Assembly: GCA_963833235.1 (NCBI GenBank)
Contig: CAWHXG010000003.1
Span: forward strand, 62,001-126,000
DNA: 64,000 bases
Source of the DNA: CAWHXG01 sp963833235
Lineage (GTDB): Bacteria > Pseudomonadota > Alphaproteobacteria > Rhodobacterales > Rhodobacteraceae
Direction: 5' to 3'
The notes beneath the pieces are model-generated. The model was given only the letters and a program-made list of their open reading frames with translations, was not told where the DNA came from and made no database searches. Shown here in pieces: positions 27,292-34,162 of the stretch. Made by a program: the position numbers and the translations under genes. Every line of letters starts with the position of its first letter. The stretch's first letter is position 1.

Positions 27292-28434
27292 ATGGATTTC
27301 GAGCCGAGCGACGAACAGCGCGCGATCTTCGACATGGCGCACGCGTTCGGCGCGGAGCGCATCGCCCCCCATGCCCGCACCTGGGAGGCGGAGGGAACCA
27401 TTCCCCGCGCGCTCTGGCCCGACATCGCGGCCCTCGGACTCGGCGGGCTCTATGTGTCCGAAGAGGCGGGCGGCGCCGGTCTGAGCCGGCTCGACGGCAC
27501 GCTGGTGTTCGAGGCGCTGTCGATGGCCTGCCCCTCGGTCGCGGCGTTCCTTTCGATCCACAACATGTGCGCCGGGATGATCGACCGCTTCGGCAGCGAC
27601 GACCTGAAGGCCCGGCTGCTGCCCGGCGCTGTCGCGATGGAGACGATCCTGTCCTATTGCCTGACGGAGCCGGGATCGGGCAGCGACGCCGCCGCGCTGA
27701 AGACGAAGGGCACGCGCACCAACGAAGGCTGGCGGCTGAGCGGGGCCAAGGCCTTCATCTCGGGCGGCGGCTATTCGGATGCCTACATCGTGCTGGCCCG
27801 CACCGGCGAGGACGGCCCGCGCGGCATCTCGGCGCTCGTCGTGCATGACGGGGCGGAGGGACTGAGCTTCGGCGGGCTGGAAGACAAGATGGGCTGGCGC
27901 TCGCAGCCGACCCGGACCGTACAGTTCGACGACACGCCCGTACCATCGGCCGACCTTCTGGGCGAGGAGGGCCGCGGATTTTCCTATGCCATGGGCGGGC
28001 TCGACGGCGGGCGGTTGAACATCGCCGCCTGCTCGCTCGGCGCGGCGCAGTCGGCGCTCGACAAGACGCTGGCCTACATGCGCGAACGCACCGCCTTCGG
28101 CAAGCCGCTGGACCAGTTCCAGGCTCTGCAGTTCCGGCTGGCCGAGATGGAGATGGCGCTGCAATCCTCGCGGATCTTCCTGCGGCAGGCGGCCTGGAAG
28201 CTCGACCGGGGCCGGCCGGACGCGACCCAGTTCTGCGCCATGGCCAAGGCCCGCGTGACCGAGGCCGCGAGCGAAGTGGCCGATGGCTGCCTGCAGATGC
28301 ACGGTGGCTACGGATACCTCGCGGACTACGGGATCGAGAAGATCGTGCGCGACCTGCGGGTGCACCGGATCCTCGAGGGCACCAGCGAGATCATGCGCCT
28401 GATCGTGGCGCGCAACCTGCTGGCCGCCGCATGA
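27292..28434 (+). CDS. Acyl-CoA dehydrogenase, isobutyryl-CoA dehydrogenase-like
   Basis: 380 aa. The three acyl-CoA dehydrogenase domains are complete: an N-terminal helical part from DFEPSDEQRAIFDMAHAF, FAD-contact motifs SYCLTEPGSGSDAAALKT and KAFISGGGYSD, and a C-terminal part with MHGGYGYLADYGIEK and the catalytic Glu in ILEGTSEIMR. It starts at ATG 27292 after GGAGAG. It is translationally coupled (ATGA overlap) to the hydrolase, which is in turn coupled to mmsB. That context argues for isobutyryl-CoA to methacrylyl-CoA oxidation in valine breakdown rather than another short-chain substrate. Confidence 0.93.
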   Translation: MDFEPSDEQRAIFDMAHAFGAERIAPHARTWEAEGTIPRALWPDIAALGLGGLYVSEEAGGAGLSRLDGTLVFEALSMACPSVAAFLSIHNMCAGMIDRFGSDDLKARLLPGAVAMETILSYCLTEPGSGSDAAALKTKGTRTNEGWRLSGAKAFISGGGYSDAYIVLARTGEDGPRGISALVVHDGAEGLSFGGLEDKMGWRSQPTRTVQFDDTPVPSADLLGEEGRGFSYAMGGLDGGRLNIAACSLGAAQSALDKTLAYMRERTAFGKPLDQFQALQFRLAEMEMALQSSRIFLRQAAWKLDRGRPDATQFCAMAKARVTEAASEVADGCLQMHGGYGYLADYGIEKIVRDLRVHRILEGTSEIMRLIVARNLLAAA

Positions 28435-29483
28435 GCGACATCGCCATCCGCCGGGTGGGCTGCGCCGGCCGGATCACCCTGCAACGGCCCGGCGCGCTCA
28501 ACGCGCTCAGCCATGCCATGGCGCGGGCCGTGGATGCCGCCCTGATCGACTGGGCGACCGACCCGGAGGTGCACCTCGTGGTCATCGACGCCGAGGGAGA
28601 GCGCGCCTTCTGCGCCGGCGGCGATCTCGCCGAGATCCACGCTGCCGGGATTGCCGGAGATCTGGAATTCGCCCGTGGCTACTGGCGCGACGAATACCGG
28701 ATGGACGCGCGCATCGCAGGCTATCCCAAGCCCGTGGTGTCCCTCATGCAGGGCTTCACCATGGGCGGCGGCGTGGGCCTTGGGTGCCATGCCTCGCACC
28801 GGGTGGTCTGCGCCAGCAGCCGCATCGCGATGCCCGAGGTGGGCATCGGCCTGGCGCCGGATGCGGGGGGCACCTTGCTGCTGGCGCGCGCGCCTGGCAG
28901 GTGCGGGGAGTACCTGGCGCTGACGGCCGCACGGATGGGCCCGGGCGACGCGATCCATGCCGGGTTCGCCGACCATCACGTGCCGCAGGAAAGATGGCCC
29001 GCCCTCATCGCCACGCTGGAGCAGGGTGGCGATCCAGGCGCGATCGCCCGGGCCGAAGCGCCGCCGCCCGATGCGCCACTCGCGGCCCTGCAAGCGGAGA
29101 TCGACGCGATCTTCGCCCATCGCTCCCTTGCCGGTATCGCCAAGGCCCTGGCCGCCGAGCCGGGCGCAGCGATGGTGGACGCCCGCAGGCGGATGAAAGC
29201 CCACGCGCCCCTGTCGATGGCCTGCGCCCTGGCGATGATCCGCGAGGTGCGCCGGGGCGATCTGGGCATCCTCGACGCGCTGACCCGCGAATACCGGTTC
29301 ACCCACCGCGCCATTGCGCGCGGCGACTTTCTGGAGGGCATCCGCGCCCTCATCGTCGACAAGGACAAGCGCCCCCGCTGGCGTCACGAGGCGTTGGAGT
29401 CCGTCCTGGCGAACGACATCGACGCCATGCTCGCGCCGCTCGGCGAAGCGGAGTGGCACATGGAAGCGAAGGAAACAGCATGA
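28431..29483 (+). CDS. 3-hydroxyisobutyryl-CoA hydrolase (enoyl-CoA hydratase/isomerase family)
   Basis: 350 aa, longer than plain enoyl-CoA hydratases (about 260) and right for HIBYL-CoA hydrolases. The crotonase-fold oxyanion segments are FCAGGDLAEIH (about 63-73) and GFTMGGGVGLG (about 107-117), with the MPEVGIGLAPDAGG motif diagnostic of this branch. It frees 3-hydroxyisobutyrate from its CoA ester, protecting the cell from methacrylyl-CoA. The ATG at 28431 overlaps the acd stop by 4 bp and its own stop overlaps the mmsB start by 4 bp. The true methacrylyl-CoA hydratase is not in the cluster. Confidence 0.93.
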   Translation: MSDIAIRRVGCAGRITLQRPGALNALSHAMARAVDAALIDWATDPEVHLVVIDAEGERAFCAGGDLAEIHAAGIAGDLEFARGYWRDEYRMDARIAGYPKPVVSLMQGFTMGGGVGLGCHASHRVVCASSRIAMPEVGIGLAPDAGGTLLLARAPGRCGEYLALTAARMGPGDAIHAGFADHHVPQERWPALIATLEQGGDPGAIARAEAPPPDAPLAALQAEIDAIFAHRSLAGIAKALAAEPGAAMVDARRRMKAHAPLSMACALAMIREVRRGDLGILDALTREYRFTHRAIARGDFLEGIRALIVDKDKRPRWRHEALESVLANDIDAMLAPLGEAEWHMEAKETA

Positions 29484-30355
29484 ACATCGCATTCGTCGGC
29501 CTGGGCAACATGGGCGCCCCGATGGCCGGAAACCTCGCCAAGGCCGGCTACAAAGTCCTGGGCTACGACCTGCACGCCGCCATCCCCGCGGGCGTACAGG
29601 AGGCCGGAAGCGCCAGCGATGCGGCCTTCGCCGCCGATATCCTGATCACCATGCTGCCCGATGGCGGCGCCCTGAAGGCGGTGGCCGAGGACGTTCTGGA
29701 GGTGATGGCGAAAGGCACGATCCTGCTCGACTGCTCCACGATCGACGTGGCCACCGCGCGCGAGGTGGCCGAGCAGGCAGCCGCCCGCGGCATCCTGGCG
29801 CTCGATGCGCCCGTCTCAGGCGGCACAGGCGGCGCCGAGGCCGGCACGCTGACCTTCATGGTCGGAGGGCCCGCGGAGGCCTTCGCCGAGGCGCAGCCCC
29901 TCTTCGAGGTCATGGGCTCCAAGGCCGTGCATTGCGGCCCGGCCGGCAGCGGCCAGGCAGCGAAGATCTGCAACAACATGATCCTCGGCGCCACGATGAT
30001 CGCCACCTGCGAAGCGTTCGCGCTGGCCGAGAAGCTGGGGCTCGAGGCGCAGGCGATGTTCGATGTGGTCTCGACCTCCTCCGGGGCGTCCTGGTCGATG
30101 AACACCTATTGCCCCGCGCCGGGCGTCGGCCCCGAGACCCCGGCTGATCGAGACTACAAGCCCGGCTTCTCGTCCGACCTGATGTTGAAGGACCTGCGTC
30201 TGGCGCAGGCGGCGGCGAGAGAGGCGGATGCCGATACGCCGTTGGGCGCGCTGGCGGCGGATCTCTACGCCACGTTCGTGGAGGACGAGAATGGCCGCGG
30301 CCGGGATTTCTCGGCTATGCTCCCGCGGCTCTTGAAACGCGGCCACCCGGGATAG
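29480..30355 (+). CDS. mmsB: 3-hydroxyisobutyrate dehydrogenase
   Basis: 291 aa. It has the N-terminal NAD-binding FVGLGNMGAPMAGNLAKAG, the substrate-binding signature DAPVSGGTGGAEAGTLTFM and the catalytic Lys in GSGQAAKICNNM. It oxidises 3-hydroxyisobutyrate to methylmalonate semialdehyde, the substrate of MmsA. The start at 29480 overlaps the upstream stop by 4 bp, so acd, hydrolase and mmsB are one operon. A tRNA-Leu gene follows on the opposite strand after 17 bp. Confidence 0.96.
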   Translation: MNIAFVGLGNMGAPMAGNLAKAGYKVLGYDLHAAIPAGVQEAGSASDAAFAADILITMLPDGGALKAVAEDVLEVMAKGTILLDCSTIDVATAREVAEQAAARGILALDAPVSGGTGGAEAGTLTFMVGGPAEAFAEAQPLFEVMGSKAVHCGPAGSGQAAKICNNMILGATMIATCEAFALAEKLGLEAQAMFDVVSTSSGASWSMNTYCPAPGVGPETPADRDYKPGFSSDLMLKDLRLAQAAAREADADTPLGALAADLYATFVEDENGRGRDFSAMLPRLLKRGHPG

Positions 30356-30372
30356 GCATCCGCCCGCCGGGT

Positions 30373-30456
30373 TGGTACCCGAGGCCGGACTCGAACCGGC
30401 ACGCCTTGCGGCGGGGGATTTTGAATCCCCTGCGTCTACCATTCCGCCACTCGGGC
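30373..30456 (-). tRNA. tRNA-Leu (anticodon CAA)
   Basis: 84 nt including encoded CCA. Acceptor GCCCGAG pairs with CTCGGGT (one G-U), discriminator A. The anticodon arm GGGGA-TTCAAAA-TCCCC places CAA at 34-36. A short variable arm (class II, GCCGCAAGGC) and T arm GCCGGTTCGAGTCCGGC follow. It reads the Leu codon UUG. Confidence 0.97.
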
Positions 30457-30534
30457 CGCATCGCCCCCAAGCTGTGCGGGGCATCGGCGCGGCGCGGTCT
30501 AGCCCGGACTGCGGGACCGGTCAACGCGCATCCG

Positions 30535-31905
30535 TCAGCCCAGGACGCCCACCAGCCACAGCGCGATCTGCGGAAACGCGATCAGCAGCCCGATGCGCAC
30601 CAGGTCGGAGGCCACGAATGGCAGCACGCCCCGGTAGGTTTGCGCGATGGGCACGTCGCCCGCGATGCGGTTGACGACGAAAAGGTTCAATCCCACCGGC
30701 GGCGTGATCAACCCCACCTCGACCACGACGAGCGCGAGGATGCCGAACCAGATGGCGGTGGCCTCCGGCCCAAGGCCGAAGTCGAGGGCAATCACGATGG
30801 GGAAGAAGACCGGGATCGTCAAAAGGATCATGCTGAGGCTGTCCATCACGCATCCCAGGATCAGGTAGATGCCGAGGATCGCCAGCAGCACCGTCAGTGC
30901 TGGCAGGCCACTTTCGCCCACCCAGGCGGTCAGGGCCTGGGGGGCCTGGGTGAAGGCGAGGAACGTGTTGAAGAGCTGCGCACCGAGGAGGATGAGGAAG
31001 ATCATGCCCGTCGTCGTCGCCGTCTCGAGGATCGCCGCGCCGAAGCCGCGCCAGCCGAGGCCGCCCGAGGCCGCGCCGTAGGCGAGCGTAGCCAGGGCGC
31101 CCACCGCCGCCCCTTCCGTGGGGGTAAATAGCGCCTGAACGCCGGGGCGGGCCCAGTTCCAGTCGCCCACGATCCCGCCCATCACCGTGCCGAAGATCAG
31201 CGCCACGGGCCAGACCCGGATCAGCGCCCGGCCCCGTTCGGCCCAGCCGGTGCGGGGGCCCCTGGGGGCGGCCCCCGGCGCAACCCGGACGTAGAGCGCC
31301 ACCACGGCCATGTAGCCGGCCGCCGCCAGCAGGCCGGGGATCAGCGCCGCGGCGAACATCTTGACGATGTTCTGCTCGGTGAGGATCGCGTAGATCACCA
31401 GGATTACGGAGGGCGGGATGAGGATGCCGAGCGTGCCGCCGGCCGCCAGAACGCCGGTGCCGAGCGCGTCGGAATAGCCCCGCGCCCGCATCTCGGGCAG
31501 GGCCACCTGCCCCATCGTCGCCGCCGTCGCCAGCGACGAGCCGCAGACCGCGCCGAACCCGGCGGAGGCGCCGATGGAGGCCAGCGCCATCCCGCCGCGC
31601 CTGTGCCCAAGGAACGCCTGCGCGGCGGCGAAAAGCGCCCGGCTCATCCCCGAACGGGTCGCGATCTGGCCCATCAGCAGGAACAGCGGCACGATCGAGA
31701 GCGAATAGCTGGCGAAGGTGTCGTAGCTGAGCGATTTCAGCTGGCTCAGCGCGGCATTGGGGGTGCCGAGTACGATCCACGTGCCGACGAAGCCGGTCAT
31801 CCCCATTGCGGCCGCGATCGGCATGCGCAGAAGGATCGCGCCCAGCATCGCCGCGATCCCGGCCAGGGCGAGGGCGAGGCCGGTCATGAAAAGCGCATCA
31901 TTCAC
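30535..31905 (-). CDS. dctM: TRAP transporter large permease (DctM family)
   Basis: 456 aa with about twelve hydrophobic segments. The start is GTG at 31903-31905, which overlaps the small-permease stop in GTGAATGA; an internal ATG at 31886 is less likely. DctM hallmarks are RMPIAAAMGMTGFVG at the start, PLFLLMGQIATRSGMSR, GSSLATAATMGQVALPEM and the C-terminal VEVGLITPPVGLNLFVVN. It is the main transmembrane subunit for Na+-driven uptake of organic acids with a DctP periplasmic binding protein. No DctP gene lies beside it, so the binding protein must be elsewhere. Confidence 0.95.
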   Translation of the reverse strand: MNDALFMTGLALALAGIAAMLGAILLRMPIAAAMGMTGFVGTWIVLGTPNAALSQLKSLSYDTFASYSLSIVPLFLLMGQIATRSGMSRALFAAAQAFLGHRRGGMALASIGASAGFGAVCGSSLATAATMGQVALPEMRARGYSDALGTGVLAAGGTLGILIPPSVILVIYAILTEQNIVKMFAAALIPGLLAAAGYMAVVALYVRVAPGAAPRGPRTGWAERGRALIRVWPVALIFGTVMGGIVGDWNWARPGVQALFTPTEGAAVGALATLAYGAASGGLGWRGFGAAILETATTTGMIFLILLGAQLFNTFLAFTQAPQALTAWVGESGLPALTVLLAILGIYLILGCVMDSLSMILLTIPVFFPIVIALDFGLGPEATAIWFGILALVVVEVGLITPPVGLNLFVVNRIAGDVPIAQTYRGVLPFVASDLVRIGLLIAFPQIALWLVGVLG

Positions 31906-32497
31906 CCACCGTCTGCATCGCCGGCTCCGCGCCCTCAAGCATCCAGTTGAGGCTGCGCCAGACCGTGTAGGCCGCGGTGAGCGCGAAGATGGCCGCAGCG
32001 CCGGCGCATATCCCGTACGGCAGCCACAACGGCAGCTGCAACTCGTAGGTCGTCTCTGCGAAGAACGGCGCAGGGCCGAGGCCAAGCGCGCCGCGCAGGC
32101 CCGGTGGCCCCAAGGGGAACCGCTCGCCGAAGCCGAGCCAGAGCCGCCAGAGGATCACCGCGGCGCAGAGCGTCAGCGCCAAGTTCCCGAGCAGGCCGCA
32201 CGCCGCGAAGCCCCGCGGCGGCAACAGCCGGCCGACGATGTCCACCGTCACGTGCCCCCGGGCGATCTGGCACCAGGGGAGGAAGGCGAAGACGGCGATG
32301 GCGCAACCTGCCTCGACGAGCTCGAAATCGCCGCGCACCGGTGCCAGCCCGAAGCCCGCCAGGGCCCGCCCGGCGATCGAGGCCGCGGTGACCAGGGCCA
32401 TCCCTACCAGGGTCGCCCCGCCCGCCAGCGCGGTCCAGCGGCACAGCCGTTCCAGTGCCGCCCCGACCCGCCGTTCAGATTGTGCCGCAACGGCCAC
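31898..32497 (-). CDS. dctQ: TRAP transporter small permease (DctQ family)
   Basis: 199 aa with four transmembrane helices. It contains EAGCAIAVFAFLPWCQIARG followed by HVTVDIV, a typical DctQ signature between helices two and three. The start is GTG at 32495-32497. It pairs with DctM, whose start overlaps its stop, so the two subunits are translationally coupled. The length is slightly above average because of an extra loop rich in Pro/Gly (about 128-150). Confidence 0.92.
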   Translation of the reverse strand: MAVAAQSERRVGAALERLCRWTALAGGATLVGMALVTAASIAGRALAGFGLAPVRGDFELVEAGCAIAVFAFLPWCQIARGHVTVDIVGRLLPPRGFAACGLLGNLALTLCAAVILWRLWLGFGERFPLGPPGLRGALGLGPAPFFAETTYELQLPLWLPYGICAGAAAIFALTAAYTVWRSLNWMLEGAEPAMQTVGE

Positions 32498-32650
32498 CGC
32501 ACCCCTCCGCCGGCGCCGAATTGCGGCGCGTTCAGGCGGCCTTAACGCGGATCGCCGCAGTGGTGCAATCGGGGCCGCCGTGCCGCAGGGCCGGCCGCTT
32601 GACCCCGCCGCGGCTTGCCCCCCTTATGCCCGCGATCCAAGGAGAGCGCG

Positions 32651-33229
32651 ATGCTGCGTCGCATGTACGACTGGACGATCCATCTGGCCGAGACGCGCCA
32701 CGCGCTCTGGGCGCTGGCCTTCGTCGCGTTCATCGAATCCTCCGTCTTCCCGATACCGCCCGATCTGCTGATGATCCCGATGATCCTCGCCATGCCCTCG
32801 CGCGCCTGGCTGATCGCCGGCGTCGCCACGATCTCCTCGGTCCTGGGGGGGCTCGCGGGCTACTTCATCGGCTACGCGCTCTTCGACAGCGTCGGCCTGC
32901 CGGTGCTGCAATTCTATGGCAAGGACGCGTATTTCGACGAGTTCGCCCTGCGCTACAACGAATGGGGCGCCTGGGCCGTTCTGATCGCCGGGGTCACGCC
33001 GTTCCCCTACAAGGTCATCACGATCCTGTCGGGCACCACGGGCCTTTCGCTGCCGGTGTTCATGGTCGCGTCCGTGGCGGCGCGGGGCCTGCGGTTCTTC
33101 ATAGTCGCGGGCCTGTTGTGGAAGTTCGGGCCGCCGATCCGCGACTTCATCGAAAAGCGCCTTGGGCTCATGTTCACGCTTTTCTGCGTGATCCTTCTGG
33201 GCGGGTTCGCGGCCGTCCGTTTTCTCTGA
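32651..33229 (+). CDS. YqaA/DedA-like membrane protein (SNARE-associated/VTT domain)
   Basis: 192 aa. The VTT-type core is present: FIESSVFPIPPDLLMIPM near residue 30, a Gly-rich re-entrant segment (LGGLAGYFIGYALFD) and TPFPYKVITILSGTTGLS around 118-135. About five hydrophobic segments are visible. DedA-type proteins move or scramble lipids such as undecaprenyl phosphate, but YqaA members are uncharacterised. GGAGAG is 6 nt before the ATG at 32651. It lies 14 bp ahead of dsbB in the same operon. Confidence 0.92.
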   Translation: MLRRMYDWTIHLAETRHALWALAFVAFIESSVFPIPPDLLMIPMILAMPSRAWLIAGVATISSVLGGLAGYFIGYALFDSVGLPVLQFYGKDAYFDEFALRYNEWGAWAVLIAGVTPFPYKVITILSGTTGLSLPVFMVASVAARGLRFFIVAGLLWKFGPPIRDFIEKRLGLMFTLFCVILLGGFAAVRFL

Positions 33230-33243
33230 GGGATCGCGGCGTG

Positions 33244-33738
33244 ATGGGCCTTTCCACGCGGACGACCTTCATCGCGCTGGCCTCGCTTGGCGCGCTTGGG
33301 CTGTTGCTGGGTGCCTTCGCCTTTCAGTTCCTCGCGGGCCTGGCCCCTTGCGCGATGTGCATCTGGCAGCGATGGCCCCATGTGGCGGCGCTTGCTCTAG
33401 GCACGCCGGCGGCGCTGGCGGGCGGCCCGGCCCTGCCGCTTGCGGGGGCGGCGGCCGAACTGGTCGGCGCCGGCATCGCCGCCTACCACACCGGCGTGGA
33501 GCGGGGATGGTGGCTGGGGCCGAGCAGCTGCACGGGCGGCGCGGCCAACCTTGGCGGCCTGTCCGGAGCGGACCTGCTGAGCACCGAAGCGCCGGTGACC
33601 ATCGTCATGTGCGACGAGGTCGCCTGGAGCCTCGCGGGCCTTTCCATGGCAAGCTGGAACGGCATCCTCTCGCTCGTCCTGGCCGGCTTCTGGCTCGTCG
33701 CCGCGTGGCGTTCTAATGGAGCTGGAACTCTCCGGTGA
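33244..33738 (+). CDS. dsbB: Disulfide bond formation protein B
   Basis: 164 aa with four transmembrane helices. The first periplasmic loop has CAMC (C36, C39), the quinone-linked pair. The second loop has C96 (SSCTGG) and C123 (VMCDE), the pair that oxidises DsbA. WQRWPH after the CxxC is family-typical. It reoxidises DsbA using ubiquinone. I use ATG at 33244; GTG at 33241 is an alternative. It is coupled to the YqaA gene 14 bp upstream. Its last 26 bp overlap the convergent usg gene. Confidence 0.93.
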   Translation: MGLSTRTTFIALASLGALGLLLGAFAFQFLAGLAPCAMCIWQRWPHVAALALGTPAALAGGPALPLAGAAAELVGAGIAAYHTGVERGWWLGPSSCTGGAANLGGLSGADLLSTEAPVTIVMCDEVAWSLAGLSMASWNGILSLVLAGFWLVAAWRSNGAGTLR

Positions 33739-33982
33739 CGTTGCGCCATTCGCCGGGTGAGATCATCTTGCGATGGGTGAACCGCACGGAATGCAGCGGG
33801 CCCTCGATGCTGTCCTGCCAGAATTCGATGAACTTGAAGAGCCGCGGATGGTCCGGCGCCAGATCGTAGTCCTGCCAGACGAACGTGTTGAGCACGTTGC
33901 GATAATCCGGCATCCGGTAGAACACTTCTGCCGTGGTCAGGCCGTAGCCCTTCATCATCAGTTCCGTTTCCGATCCGCCCAT
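33713..33982 (-). CDS. usg: Usg family protein
   Basis: 89 aa, matching small alphaproteobacterial Usg proteins: GYGLTTAEVFYRMPDYRNVL, FVWQDYDLAPDHPRLFKFI and an EGPLHSVRFTH segment. Usg was named from a gene near tryptophan biosynthesis genes; its function is unknown. The start is ATG at 33980-33982. It converges with dsbB (26-bp overlap) and is divergent from gyrA. Confidence 0.88.
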   Translation of the reverse strand: MGGSETELMMKGYGLTTAEVFYRMPDYRNVLNTFVWQDYDLAPDHPRLFKFIEFWQDSIEGPLHSVRFTHRKMISPGEWRNVTGEFQLH

Positions 33983-34162
33983 ATGGTCTACCTCCCTGCA
34001 TCGGCGACTCGCAGCGTGGCACCGAAATGGTAAAGATCAAGGAAATCAGCTCGTTGGCACTCAGGCCCCGCGGCTGACACCAGCGGCGGTTGCCCCCCAG
34101 TCGCGCGGTCTGATAGAACCCTCCCAGCGGCGGAGAACGCCCGCGCGAAGAGGGCCGAGCAC

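Noticed and set aside
33244..33982. Sequencing problem at the dsbB-usg overlap
   Set aside because: Both proteins are complete with normal C-termini; the 26-bp convergent overlap is compatible with real genes.
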